From the NCBI RefSeq assembly GCF_026914285.1, contig NZ_CP113864.1, positions 274,582 to 338,581 of the forward strand: a stretch of DNA of 64,000 nt. Reading direction: 5' to 3'. Positions 27,462 through 36,917 of the stretch are shown here, piece after piece (the first letter of the stretch is position 1; the number at the start of each line of letters is the position of its first letter). Position numbers and translations under genes: made by a program. The notes below the pieces were generated by a model. That model was not told the DNA's origin. It ran no database searches and was given only the letters and a program-made list of their open reading frames with translations. The DNA comes from Caldicellulosiruptor naganoensis (GTDB lineage Bacteria; Bacillota; Thermoanaerobacteria; Caldicellulosiruptorales; Caldicellulosiruptoraceae).

Positions 27462-28244
27462 ATGAAAAAAATGCGCCCATAAAATCAGTAGCTAAAGCAT
27501 AAAAATAATAGAGATATTAGCTGAAAGTGGCAGGGAACTGGCTTTACATGAAATAGCGGAAAAATTAGGTATACCTAAGAGTACTGCACATGGCTTAATA
27601 TCTACTTTGTACGATTTTGGCTATATTGACCAATCGCCATTTACTGGAAAGTATAAGTTGGGCTTACGTCTCTTTGAGCTTGGCAACATTGTTGCTAATA
27701 GATTGGATTTGAGGACTATAGCAGCACCATATATCCAAAGGTTAGTAGAAACGACGGGGAAAACAGTTCACTTAACTATCTTGGACAAGGGTGAGGTATT
27801 GTATATTGATAAGTGTGAGAGTCACCAGTCGTTGCGGATAGTATCTCAGGTTGGTATGAGATTGCCAGCACATTGTACAGGGGTAGGAAAAGTACTTTTA
27901 GCTTTTTGCCTTCAAGTGAAGTAAAAAGAATTATTTCTACAAAAGGGTTACCGAGATTTACTAAAAATACTATTACGGACCCAGATGTTTTAGAAGCGGA
28001 ATTGGCAAAAATACAAATTCAAGGATATGCTATAGATAATGAAGAGATTATGGATGGACTTCGTTGTGTAGCTGCGCCTATTCGTGACCATAGAGGAAAG
28101 GTTTGTGCGGCAATTAGTATTTCGGGGCCTGATTCTCGACTTGAAGGAGAGAGGCTTGAAATGGCTATAAAAATAATAACAAAAACAGCAGAAGAAATTT
28201 CTGTGGAATTAGGTTATCAGTTAAAAGAATCTTTAAAAATTTGA
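27462..28244 (+). pseudogene. IclR-family transcriptional regulator, frameshifted
   Basis: The winged-helix part is readable but broken. After ATG 27462 the codons for RP, KSVAKA and KIIEILAESGRELALHEIAEK lie in frames offset by two single-base losses. The next frame runs through LGIPKSTAHGLISTLYDF and the effector domain to GKVLLAF. There a third single-base deletion, in a T-run near 27905, shifts to LPSSEVKRII, which continues to 28244. The full protein would be about 260 residues. IclR proteins sense small organic ligands and often control neighbouring catabolic genes. The broken transporter and M24 gene upstream are the obvious candidates, which would make the whole cluster a decayed unit. 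Confidence 0.75.
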
Positions 28245-28319
28245 AACATATTATCTTAATACTCTTGCAAAAAAATACAATATTGTAAAAAATAATAGTG
28301 ACTCCAAATGGAGGGGAAA

Positions 28320-29957
28320 ATGAGTATAGTTTATATTTTTGGGCACAAAAATCCAGATACCGATTCTATATGTTCTGCTATAGCGTATGCGAACTTAAAA
28401 AGAACATTAGAAGGCTTAGATGCCATTCCTGTCAGGATTGGCCAGATAAACAGGGAGACACAGTTTGTTTTGAATTACTTTAGTGTAGAAGAACCTGAGT
28501 ATATTGATAATGTGTACACCCAAATACGGGATATTAAATATGATAAACCTTTAACGATATCAGAAGATTCCTCTATATATGATGCGTGGAAACTTCTTGT
28601 TGAAAGGAATTTCCAAACTGCATTGATTGTGGATAAGAGTAATACATTACGAGGTATAGCTTCTTTGGGTGACATAGCTAAATCATACCTTTTTTCACTG
28701 GAGGAATTATCGAAATATGATATTCCAATCAGCAATATTGTGAGAACATTAAAAGGTAAGGTAGTGCTTCAAAATGCAGATTTTGCAAAAGGGAACATTG
28801 TTGTTGCTGCAATGTCGCTCGAGAGTTTTCTTAAAAGAGTAAGCAAAGATTGTACTCTTATAGTTGGTAACAGAGAAAATGTACAAATAGAAGCAATCAA
28901 AAAAGGTGCAAAAACGCTTATCATCACAGGAAATCATGATGTTTCAGAAGAAGTAATTGATGTAGCAAAAAAGCATAACTGTACAATTATTGTAGTTCCG
29001 TACGATACATTCGATACTGCAAGGCTAATTAGTCAATGTTTACCCATCTCATATATCATGAAAAAGAAGGATATTATTTTCTTCAAGGAAATTGATTACA
29101 TTAATGAAATAAAAGATACCATGCTTAAGTATAAATACAGAAATTTTCCTATTGTAGATGATAATAAAAAAGTACTAGGGCTGTTGGCCAGAAGACACAT
29201 TCTTAATTATGAGGGAAAAAAGGTAATTCTTGTTGATCACAATGAACTATCCCAATCTGTAGAGGGTATTGAGGAAGCTAAGATACTTGAAATAATTGAC
29301 CATCACAGAGTAGGAGGTATTGCAACTGCTTCTCCGATATTGTTTAGAAATCATCCAGTAGGTTCTACTTCAACAATAATAAACAAGATTTTCGAAGAAA
29401 ATGGTCTTGCCCCTGAACCTAAAATAGCAGGTATAATGTGTGCAGCTATATTATCAGACACACTTATGTTCAGATCACCAACGTGCACTTCTGAAGATAT
29501 AAGAGCAGCTAGAAAGTTGGCCCAAATAGCTGGTATTGACATTGATGATTTTGGTATAAAAATGTTTAAAGCAGGTACATCACTTGAGGATAAGACAATT
29601 GAGGAGATATTTTATACAGATTTTAAGGATTTCATAATAAATAATCTGAAAATAGGTGTTGGCCAAGTAAATACTTTAGCTGATACTAAAGAATTAGATG
29701 CAAAGTTGCTACAATTCATGGAAGAAGTACTCAACAGTAAGAATTACGACATGATTTTACTAATGATTACAGATATAATTAATGAAGGTTCAAAAATATT
29801 ATTTGTTGGGAAACATAAAGATATATTAGAAAAGGCGTTCAATATTGAAATAAAGGGTAATAGTTTTTATCTTCCGAAAGTTGTTTCGAGAAAGAAACAA
29901 ATAATACCTCCTATAACCAAAATTATAAATTCATACAATTCATTATATGAATCTTAA
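28320..29957 (+). CDS. Manganese-dependent family II inorganic pyrophosphatase with CBS and DRTGG domains
   Basis: It hydrolyses pyrophosphate to phosphate in the cytoplasm. ATG 28320 is preferred over 28308 because GGAGG lies 5 bases upstream. The catalytic DHH domain opens with FGHKNPDTDSI, continues after the insert with IIDHHRVGGIAT and ILSDTLMFRSPT, and ends in a DHHA2 domain. The regulatory insert (about residues 70-300) contains CBS halves (LTISEDSSIYDAWKLL, FPIVDDNKKVLGLL) flanking a DRTGG domain. CBS-pyrophosphatases of this type are inhibited by AMP/ADP and activated by ATP or diadenosine polyphosphates. At 545 residues it is full length. Confidence 0.92.
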   Translation: MSIVYIFGHKNPDTDSICSAIAYANLKRTLEGLDAIPVRIGQINRETQFVLNYFSVEEPEYIDNVYTQIRDIKYDKPLTISEDSSIYDAWKLLVERNFQTALIVDKSNTLRGIASLGDIAKSYLFSLEELSKYDIPISNIVRTLKGKVVLQNADFAKGNIVVAAMSLESFLKRVSKDCTLIVGNRENVQIEAIKKGAKTLIITGNHDVSEEVIDVAKKHNCTIIVVPYDTFDTARLISQCLPISYIMKKKDIIFFKEIDYINEIKDTMLKYKYRNFPIVDDNKKVLGLLARRHILNYEGKKVILVDHNELSQSVEGIEEAKILEIIDHHRVGGIATASPILFRNHPVGSTSTIINKIFEENGLAPEPKIAGIMCAAILSDTLMFRSPTCTSEDIRAARKLAQIAGIDIDDFGIKMFKAGTSLEDKTIEEIFYTDFKDFIINNLKIGVGQVNTLADTKELDAKLLQFMEEVLNSKNYDMILLMITDIINEGSKILFVGKHKDILEKAFNIEIKGNSFYLPKVVSRKKQIIPPITKIINSYNSLYES

Positions 29958-30114
29958 ACATCTCGTAAGGTAAAATGGAATTTCAATCAAAAAAATAATT
30001 ACACTGCTTTCTTGCTCTTGGGTTCTTCAAAGGTAGCTTTATTACACGAACTGATTTTGAAATTAACGGTATGATTACGAGAATGGTGATATGTAAAAGA
30101 ATAGGATGATCAAA

Positions 30115-31365
30115 ATGAATTATTTAAATATCTACAGCACCGTTATTAACAACTTTCTTAAGAAAAACAAAAATGCTTATAATCTTCTTAAACTTGGCAT
30201 CTTCATTGGCAAAAACTATGTAAAGTTTTTTCCTGATAAAAGGTTGCCAAAATCGCTAAGATATTTACATCAAATTGCATTTAGCTGGACGTATAAAGGA
30301 ATGACAAGTAAAAGATGTGTTTGGGTTAACCTATTTGCACCAGCTGAAATTTTGCTTGCATTTAATTTGGACCCAATCTTTGTTGAGGCAATATCTGCTT
30401 TTTTGTCTGGGCTTGAGCTTGAAGATGAGCTAATTTTAAGGGCAGAGAGTTTTGGTATAAGCGAGAGCTTTTGTAGCTTTCACAAGGCGTTTATTGGTGC
30501 TGTACTTTCAGACCTTTTAAAAAAGCCAAAATTCTTAGTTGCAACATCAAGTATTTGTGATGCAAATTTAAACACGTTTAGATTTATTTCGGAAAACTTA
30601 AAAATTCCATTTTTCTTTTTAGACGTTCCAAGAGAATACTCTGAAGAGGCAAAAGATTATTTGAAACTGCAGCTAAAAGAGTTGATTAGTTTTGTTGAAA
30701 AAGAAACAGGGGCCAAGCTGGATTTACATAAATTGTCGAGGATAATCCAAATAGAAAACCAAGTAAGAGGCCAAATGAAAAAGTGTTTAGAACTTCTTGG
30801 GAAAAAGCAGATACCTACTACCCTAACATTTGAGATGTTTATGCTTTATACATCTCATACGTTTATTGGCAAGGAAGAAACACTCAGATTTTACAAGATG
30901 CTTGTAGAGGACTTGAGAAATGCAAAAGCGAGAGATAAAAAGGGAGTGTTTTTTATACATACTCTTCCTATGTTTGAGGAGAATTTTAAAAATCTTTTTA
31001 ATTTTAACAAGGATTTGACTATCATTGGTATGGATTTAAATTATGATTTTTTAGAAGAGTTGCCGACAGACGACCCAATTGAAGCGCTTTCAATAAAGCT
31101 TTTGAAAAATCCGTACAATAGCGATTTTGAGAAAAGAATTGAACACATAAAGAAGCTAATTTCTTTAACCTCACCCGATGCTGTGATTCAGGTCTGTCAG
31201 ATGGGTTGCAAGCAGTCGATAGGATGCAGCATGCTATTTAAAGAGGAGTTTAAAAAGCTTGATATTCCGTTTACCTTTATAGATGTTGATTGTGTCAATA
31301 AGAAAAATAACAATCATGGTCAGATAAAAACTCGTCTTGAAGCATTTTTCGAAAGCATCAAGTAG
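30115..31365 (+). CDS. 2-hydroxyacyl-CoA dehydratase-like subunit (HgdB/BcrC family)
   Basis: A 416-residue protein of the 2-hydroxyglutaryl-CoA dehydratase D-component family. Members bind [4Fe-4S] clusters and carry out radical dehydration or reduction of acyl-CoA compounds after activation by an ATP-dependent reductase. WVNLFAPAEILLAF, ATSSICDAN and FFFLDVPREY are typical family segments. Candidate cluster cysteines lie in SSICD and in CQMGCKQSIGC near the C-terminus. ATG 30115 is chosen over 30106 because AGGATGA then sits at normal distance. The next gene starts 13 bases downstream and carries the activase, so the two form a minimal system. Substrate unknown. Confidence 0.75.
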   Translation: MNYLNIYSTVINNFLKKNKNAYNLLKLGIFIGKNYVKFFPDKRLPKSLRYLHQIAFSWTYKGMTSKRCVWVNLFAPAEILLAFNLDPIFVEAISAFLSGLELEDELILRAESFGISESFCSFHKAFIGAVLSDLLKKPKFLVATSSICDANLNTFRFISENLKIPFFFLDVPREYSEEAKDYLKLQLKELISFVEKETGAKLDLHKLSRIIQIENQVRGQMKKCLELLGKKQIPTTLTFEMFMLYTSHTFIGKEETLRFYKMLVEDLRNAKARDKKGVFFIHTLPMFEENFKNLFNFNKDLTIIGMDLNYDFLEELPTDDPIEALSIKLLKNPYNSDFEKRIEHIKKLISLTSPDAVIQVCQMGCKQSIGCSMLFKEEFKKLDIPFTFIDVDCVNKKNNNHGQIKTRLEAFFESIK

Positions 31366-31378
31366 GGGGCTTACTTTT

Positions 31379-32992
31379 ATGATAGCTTATGTTTGCAAAT
31401 ATACACCAGTTGAGATTATAAAAGCTTTTGGAGAGGATGTTTTTTGTATCGAGCCAGAGATATCTTCTTATGAAAATGCAGAAAAGCTTTTGCATCCCAA
31501 CATGTGCAGCTTTGCAAAGGCCATTGTGGAATATGTCTTGCAAAGTGGTATAAAAAATCTTGTCTTGACAAACTGCTGTGATAGCATAAAAAGGGTATAT
31601 GATGTTTTGAAAGATAAGATGGAATTTATAGAAATTATTGACCTTCCTCGTGAAAATACACCAGAGGCTTGTCAGTTTTTTTATTGTCAGTTGGAAACAT
31701 TTAAAAGTAAGCTTTCAAAAAGGCTTAATAGAGAATTTGATGAAGAAGTATTTAGAAGCCAGGTAAATAAGCTGATAGCTCAAAATAAACATAGCAGTTT
31801 TGACATATCAATCATGGGGGCACGTGCAAAAAAGGAATTGATTGAATTTGTGTGCTCAAGTGCGGGTGGTAGAGTTTTGAATCTTACTTGCTCTGGCGAG
31901 AGGTTCTGCCAGGATGATGTCAAATTTGATGGGAGTCTGGAAAGCTACGCTAAAGTCCTTTTAAGTTTCCCTCCTTGCATGAGGATGAACATAAAAAGAA
32001 AGTTTATAGAAGAGAACTTTTTTAAAGGAATTATCTACAATACAATAAAGTTTTGTGACTTTTATTCATTTGAGTATGCAAGGATAAAGGAAAAAAGCAA
32101 CGTGTTGAAAATCGAAACAGATTTTAGCCAAAATGCAAATGAACAAGTCAGAACGCGAGTGGAAGCATTTGTTGAGAAGACCTTGCAAAAGGCTACTACT
32201 TCAAAATCAATTTCTAATAAAAAATATTTTGCTGGAATTGATAGTGGTTCAACCTCCACCAATGCAGTTGTCATTGACAGTAGCAAGAACATTTTAGGTT
32301 ACTGTACAGTAAAGACTGGTTTTGATGTGGTCTCAAGTGCAAAGTTAGCTCTTTCAAAAGCTTGTAGCATGGCTGGGATAAACGAAGATGATATAAGTTT
32401 TATTACCTCAACTGGATATGGTAGAATAAGTATTCCATTTTCAAACATGCAGGTCACAGAAATAACTTGCCATGCAAAGGGTGCTCATGCCCTTTTTCCG
32501 AGTGCGAGAACTATCATAGACATTGGTGGACAGGATAGCAAAGTGATAAAAATAGATGAAGATAGCAATGTATTGGATTTTGTTATGAACGATAAATGTT
32601 CGGCGGGCACTGGTAGGTTTATTGAATACATGGCAAGAGTTTTGGAGTTAGAGCTTGAGGATTTTTCGAGGTGTTCAAATTTTTCAGAGGATTTGACAAT
32701 TTCGAGTATGTGCACTGTATTTGCCGAATCAGAAGTGATAAGCCTCATTGCGCAAGGTAAGAGAAGAGAGGATATAGTAAGAGCTATTAACAAGGTTGTA
32801 GCAATAAAAGCTATTTCGTTAATAAACAGAGTAAAAGGTGAAAAGGATTTTGTAATGACAGGCGGGGTTGCAAAAAATAAAGGTGTCGTTTTAGAGCTTG
32901 AAAGAAAGCTTGACAGCAGGCTTTTGATTCCTTTTGATCCGCAAATTGTTGGTGCTCTGGGCGCAGCACTAGTTGGGCTTGAGAGTGGCTAG
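31379..32992 (+). CDS. Fusion of a dehydratase-like domain with a BadF/HgdC-type ATPase activase
   Basis: This 537-residue protein has two parts. Residues about 1-275 resemble a reduced 2-hydroxyacyl-CoA dehydratase subunit (VLTNCCDSIKRVYD, IIDLPREN). Residues about 281-537 are a complete activase: the ASKHA phosphate loop FAGIDSGSTSTNAV, IDIGGQDSKV, and the two cluster cysteines in KCSAGTGRF and SSMCTVFAESEV. Activases bind ATP and pass a low-potential electron from ferredoxin or flavodoxin to the dehydratase. ATG 31379 follows AGGGGG and starts just after the upstream stop. Fusion of the two roles in this order is unusual compared with separate hgdC/hgdA/hgdB genes. Confidence 0.8.
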   Translation: MIAYVCKYTPVEIIKAFGEDVFCIEPEISSYENAEKLLHPNMCSFAKAIVEYVLQSGIKNLVLTNCCDSIKRVYDVLKDKMEFIEIIDLPRENTPEACQFFYCQLETFKSKLSKRLNREFDEEVFRSQVNKLIAQNKHSSFDISIMGARAKKELIEFVCSSAGGRVLNLTCSGERFCQDDVKFDGSLESYAKVLLSFPPCMRMNIKRKFIEENFFKGIIYNTIKFCDFYSFEYARIKEKSNVLKIETDFSQNANEQVRTRVEAFVEKTLQKATTSKSISNKKYFAGIDSGSTSTNAVVIDSSKNILGYCTVKTGFDVVSSAKLALSKACSMAGINEDDISFITSTGYGRISIPFSNMQVTEITCHAKGAHALFPSARTIIDIGGQDSKVIKIDEDSNVLDFVMNDKCSAGTGRFIEYMARVLELELEDFSRCSNFSEDLTISSMCTVFAESEVISLIAQGKRREDIVRAINKVVAIKAISLINRVKGEKDFVMTGGVAKNKGVVLELERKLDSRLLIPFDPQIVGALGAALVGLESG

Positions 32993-33057
32993 ATAGATTT
33001 CAATTTCAATTTAACAGGTATGGTTAGCTTTATTGTATTGAGGAAAGAAGGCAGACA

Positions 33058-34209
33058 TTACTCAAATTGCCAAGCTATTTTTATTATGTTTTCTTTTTCA
33101 AGGTCATTTTTTACATTTCTTGCAAGTTCAAAAAGTTCTTTTTCACGTTCATCTCTGTTTTTTAAATAAGTATCTCTATCCACTTTTCCTTTTTCAACAT
33201 TCTCTATAATTTTTCTCTGGGCTTGCCAATACCTAATTGCAAGATCAGTTTTCTCTTCGGTAAAGAAAATATCTCTGTTTTCAACAAACCATAGAGGCTT
33301 ATATATAGAAAGACATGGAAGTGAACTTCCAGTTGCAAAGATGTTTATTTTTCGGTCAATTAATTCAACAATAAAGCTTCCAGTTGTTTCACTTGAGATA
33401 ATGCTTTTTGAATGCATGCAAATGTTTTTCATAGATCCATACAAGAAATTTTTGCTATTTAAATTATAATGGTATCGCAATATGCTTTTGAAATCTTCTA
33501 TCGTTAACTTTCCCTTTTTTTCTTCCAGCATTTTTTGGGTAAGCTGCTGTCTAAAATTACCACATGCAAATTTAGTTATAAGTTGGTTTTCAAATTCTTT
33601 TTTGAAATCAATACCTTCTCGTTTTATCATCTTGCTTTTCATATTATAATCGTTTCTTATGCTCAGCGCATTTGAAATGCTTCTTACATCTTTAACTTTT
33701 TGCAAAGCCCAATAGACACCTGCTGTTTCTAATACCCATGCATTTTCAAAGTCAGCAATTAAAAATGAGTTGTGGTATTTTAGATTCTTTGTATACCCGC
33801 ATTTTCCACCTTGTCCATATCTTTCAATAAAGTAAATAATGTTGTCAACTGCTTCTTTTGCTGTCTTGCTTCGCTCAAGTGCAAGTCGCAGAATATCCAT
33901 CCCAAGAAGTGCTGGTGGACCTTGTCTTTGATTTGTAAACACTGCTTCATTTCCAATAACAACTCCGAATTCATTAACTCCCATTTCAGCGCCCCATATC
34001 CAAGATGGCTTAAATAAAAAACAATCATATGTAACTTCTGCCTGCTCCACTTCAATATATGTACACTTGACCTTTTCTCCTTTTTTATGTTCCTTTCTGG
34101 GGACTCTTATAACTATATGAGGCTCATTTTTCTCTCTATCACTGTTTTTGCCAAATAACACACAGTTATCCAGCGTTGAATTTTTCAAGGCAACAATAGT
34201 ATCGCACAT
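33058..34209 (-). CDS. C69-type peptidase / secernin-like protein
   Basis: An Ntn-hydrolase of the C69/secernin group, 383 residues. The start MCDTIVAL places Cys directly after the initiator Met, as in the processed nucleophile of C69 dipeptidases. FGKNSDREKNEP, WIWGAEMGVNEFGVVIGNEAV and GMDILRLALERS are typical family segments. It has no signal peptide, so it acts in the cytoplasm. It is transcribed toward the activase gene and stands alone. Dipeptidase activity is likely but the substrate is not determined. Confidence 0.8.
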   Translation of the reverse strand: MCDTIVALKNSTLDNCVLFGKNSDREKNEPHIVIRVPRKEHKKGEKVKCTYIEVEQAEVTYDCFLFKPSWIWGAEMGVNEFGVVIGNEAVFTNQRQGPPALLGMDILRLALERSKTAKEAVDNIIYFIERYGQGGKCGYTKNLKYHNSFLIADFENAWVLETAGVYWALQKVKDVRSISNALSIRNDYNMKSKMIKREGIDFKKEFENQLITKFACGNFRQQLTQKMLEEKKGKLTIEDFKSILRYHYNLNSKNFLYGSMKNICMHSKSIISSETTGSFIVELIDRKINIFATGSSLPCLSIYKPLWFVENRDIFFTEEKTDLAIRYWQAQRKIIENVEKGKVDRDTYLKNRDEREKELFELARNVKNDLEKENIIKIAWQFE

Positions 34210-34494
34210 AAAATAAACCCCCTTGTGATTTTAATTATACCTCAAAGACAATTCTATTCTAACCTTCTATATTATTTAACTGAAGCTTTTAGAGGAATAC
34301 GAAATTGAATATGTTCAGCTTGTAGAAAGAGTCAAACAAGGATGTGCAGGTAGTATGGTTAAATTTGAATCAAATGTTGCAAAGTTAGTTGATAAAAAAA
34401 GACAAAAAAATTGTAAAAGAAAAACAAGAAAAATAAAAAACTAAAGCTAAAATAGCTGGAAACATGATACTGGCAGAGGTAGAGAACACTTTGT
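34210..34494. other. Intergenic stretch with a short unrecognised coding remnant
   Basis: A + strand frame of about 50 codons around 34285-34441 reads LLEEYEIEYVQLVERVKQG and on to a lysine-rich end, with no start codon or ribosome site. It looks like the tail of a lost gene. No other feature is seen. Confidence 0.3.
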
Positions 34495-34800
34495 TTATGG
34501 TCCTGAGCCAACAGAGGATATCTCCCAAAGACCTGATTCGCTTTTTCTTAAATAGAAAAACCAAATTTCCGTACCCGTCGCTTTATCAGTAAATCCTTCG
34601 ACAACGTATTGATGATCAATATAATCACCACGGATAATTTTCACATTAGACAGTGCCCATGGACCTTTATGAAGAACAATATAAAAGCGAATTGCACCTT
34701 CAGGTGTTTTGTGAAATTCTTTAAAAGTAATGACAAAAGCTACTGAGAAAATAACTACCAAAAGAATCAAGGTAGCAGCCAAAAGGATTTTCTTCTTCAT
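34495..34800 (-). CDS. Small exported or membrane-anchored hypothetical protein
   Basis: A 101-residue product beginning MKKKILLAATLILLVVIF, a clear membrane anchor or signal peptide without a lipobox Cys. A compact extracytoplasmic domain follows, with GAIRFYIVLHKGPW, DHQYVVEGFTD and TEIWFFYLRKSE. I do not recognise the family. It is oriented like splB, with about 200 bases between it and the next upstream features, and is possibly monocistronic. Confidence 0.65.
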   Translation of the reverse strand: MKKKILLAATLILLVVIFSVAFVITFKEFHKTPEGAIRFYIVLHKGPWALSNVKIIRGDYIDHQYVVEGFTDKATGTEIWFFYLRKSESGLWEISSVGSGP

Positions 34801-34839
34801 ATTTCCACCTCATACCTTTACATTAAACTCCTGCTATAA

Positions 34840-35850
34840 TTATATCACAAAAATTTTCGAAGAAGGAACAAAATTGCCAAGTATTAAAAGTATTGTGTTA
34901 ATCATTTCTTCTTTTAACTCTTTTGAGTAAGTGCAGATATTTTGTGATTCTTCATAAGGAAAAGAAGTAATTTCGTTTGCAAATGCTTTTTTCATTCTCT
35001 TAAGATAGTCTTTTGGAATTCTAAACACTCCAACTGAAATATCTACAATCTTATCAGGGTTCATCTCTCCGAAAACCTGGTTCAAAAATTTTTCATAGAC
35101 CATTTTCCAGTCTTCAATATATAAAATTGGATCAAAACAAAGCCTTACTTTCCAGCCATTTTCTGTAGCTTTTTTAATTGCAGAAAGTCGTGAAGATAAA
35201 GAAGGTGTGCCATGTTCAAACTTTTCTATAATTTCTTGAGGAGACAGTGTCCACGCTAAAATTACATTATCTTGAGGTTTCAAGTTTTCTAAAGCTTTGA
35301 AATTGGTGCTTTTTGTTCTGATTTCAATTGTCAAATTTTGCTTTGAAGCTGCGTATTCAATCCATGCAGAAGAAAATGGCACAATTTTTTCAAGTGCTAA
35401 AAGGTCTGTTTCGTATGATACAGAAAGATACAGCGGCATATTTCCCAAAACAGCATCAATTTCTTTGAAGTAGTCTTCGATGTTTACAAATATTACTACA
35501 TTTGCAGAGGAATACATTCCTTTTAAAAAGCAATATTCACAGCTGTAAATACAGTTCAAAATGTTGCTTGTATAAAAAAAGTTATCATATCCAAAGTTGT
35601 GGCAAATTGAGGGGGCGGGATAGAGAAACTCTCCCCATTTTTTTGCAAGTATTAGTTTTTTGCTCTTTTCCTGAAGAGAATAATTTTGCCCTGCTCTGCA
35701 GAAAACCTCTTTATAGTTATCTATTTTAACTATTTGAGAGCTTCGCAGGTTCTCTAAAATCTTTATTGTAACAGGATGAGAAAGAACAGCTTTTTCAACA
35801 TAAACATGAGAAAAATGCTTAGCTAAGAAGGATTTTTCTGAGCTTGTCAA
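34840..35850 (-). CDS. splB: Spore photoproduct lyase-like radical SAM protein
   Basis: SplB repairs the spore photoproduct (thyminyl-thymine dimer) in DNA by radical SAM chemistry. The cluster motif is visible as CIYSCEYC (C-x3-C-x2-C), and the flanking NILNC...FLKGMY fits the family, as do the 336-residue length and C-terminal features. The start is a TTG at 35850, overlapping the end of the upstream gene by 32 bases, with AAGGAGG about 12 bases before it. No ATG is available. The overlap implies translational coupling with the nucleoside-phosphorylase-like gene. Confidence 0.82.
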   Translation of the reverse strand: MTSSEKSFLAKHFSHVYVEKAVLSHPVTIKILENLRSSQIVKIDNYKEVFCRAGQNYSLQEKSKKLILAKKWGEFLYPAPSICHNFGYDNFFYTSNILNCIYSCEYCFLKGMYSSANVVIFVNIEDYFKEIDAVLGNMPLYLSVSYETDLLALEKIVPFSSAWIEYAASKQNLTIEIRTKSTNFKALENLKPQDNVILAWTLSPQEIIEKFEHGTPSLSSRLSAIKKATENGWKVRLCFDPILYIEDWKMVYEKFLNQVFGEMNPDKIVDISVGVFRIPKDYLKRMKKAFANEITSFPYEESQNICTYSKELKEEMINTILLILGNFVPSSKIFVI

Positions 35851-36658
35851 AGTAATTTTTGCCCTCCTTTTTAGAGTTTATTTGAACTTCAAAAAATTCA
35901 AAAATAGAATCAGGAAGTTTTTTATGCCTTATTATATAGTCTTTTAACAAACTTTCAAGCTCATTGGTCATATAAGCTGTGAGATGTAAACTGTTTTTTA
36001 GTTTATTTACAAGTAGAGGTATGTTATCAATTTCAGGCGTATTGTTATAAAATTCAAGATTTAGTTTTAAGAGGGAATTTATCAGATTTTCTATATGAGG
36101 AATACTTTGCTTTATCATACTTTCAATCTCAACAGGATTTATTTTTTCAAAGTCCAAAAAGTCATAAACAATCTTGATGCAGTGAACATTGTGCAGGGGC
36201 AAAAAAATAGAAGCTGCCTCAAAAAATCCTGCACCCTCCATGTCAACTATATCTCCCTCAATTTCAACTGGCAAACTATCTTTTTTCACAGGGTGCATAA
36301 AACTTTCGAGTGTTGCCTCTTTCATGCTATGCTGAATTAAAATATCTGGGTAGAATGCCTTTTTTGAGTGGTGATTTATTATTTTATTGCAAAGGATAAC
36401 ATCGCCTTTTGAGAAGGCATTTTCCACAGCTCCGCAAATCCCAATGTTCAGGGCTATATCTTTACTACCTGCTCCAAACTTTGTCAAGGCAAATGTTGTT
36501 GCAATACTGCTCTTTTCAATTCCTTCCTTGCTTTCTATAAGAAGAATATCATTGCCAGAAAAAATCTGAAATTTTGAAGGTTCATATAATTTTTTCAGGC
36601 CAAAATGTTCTATCAGAGGCTTTGCTTCTGCATGAAAAGCAGCGACAATGTATATCAT
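35819..36658 (-). CDS. Nucleoside-phosphorylase-like protein with an extra C-terminal helical domain
   Basis: The N-terminal part (MIYIVAAFHAEAKPLIEHF, LNIGICGAVENAFSKGDVI, DMEGAGFFEAA) is the PNP/MTA-SAH-nucleosidase fold. It includes the conserved Met-Glu pair (DMEGAG) that contacts ribose. The Asp expected near the C-terminal catalytic site is not obvious. About 110 C-terminal residues form a mostly helical extension ending in LRKILLS. ATG 36658 is chosen because AAGGAG lies 10 bases upstream. It overlaps splB and probably forms an operon with it, suggesting a role in nucleotide or DNA-damage salvage (inference). Confidence 0.7.
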   Translation of the reverse strand: MIYIVAAFHAEAKPLIEHFGLKKLYEPSKFQIFSGNDILLIESKEGIEKSSIATTFALTKFGAGSKDIALNIGICGAVENAFSKGDVILCNKIINHHSKKAFYPDILIQHSMKEATLESFMHPVKKDSLPVEIEGDIVDMEGAGFFEAASIFLPLHNVHCIKIVYDFLDFEKINPVEIESMIKQSIPHIENLINSLLKLNLEFYNNTPEIDNIPLLVNKLKNSLHLTAYMTNELESLLKDYIIRHKKLPDSIFEFFEVQINSKKEGKNYFDKLRKILLS

Positions 36659-36856
36659 TAAAAGCTCGCTCCTTCTGTTGCTATTTGCAGCTTTCAGATT
36701 CCAATTTCGATTATACCATATATCAAAATTCTCTGATATTGTTTGAAAGCACAAACTTTTGATTTCCTTGAAGTTTAAAAATATAAAGTAGCTTTCACAA
36801 AGTTAAAAAGAGGCTGTCTAAAAAGATGAGGTGACAGCCTCTTTATTTTTACTGTA

Positions 36857-36885
36857 TTTACATTATGAGATAATTATGATATAAT
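36857..36885 (+). promoter_or_regulatory. Promoter of the IS1182 transposase
   Basis: TTTACA (36857-36862), 17-base spacer, TATAAT (36880-36885), about 30 bases before ATG 36918, which has AAGGAGG upstream. Confidence 0.6.
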
Positions 36886-36917
36886 ATCTCAGAAATGATT
36901 ACATAAGGAGGATTAAT

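Noticed and set aside
34965-34985. GCAAACG-like motif within splB as another LacI operator
   Set aside because: It lies inside coding sequence and is not near a promoter; likely chance.
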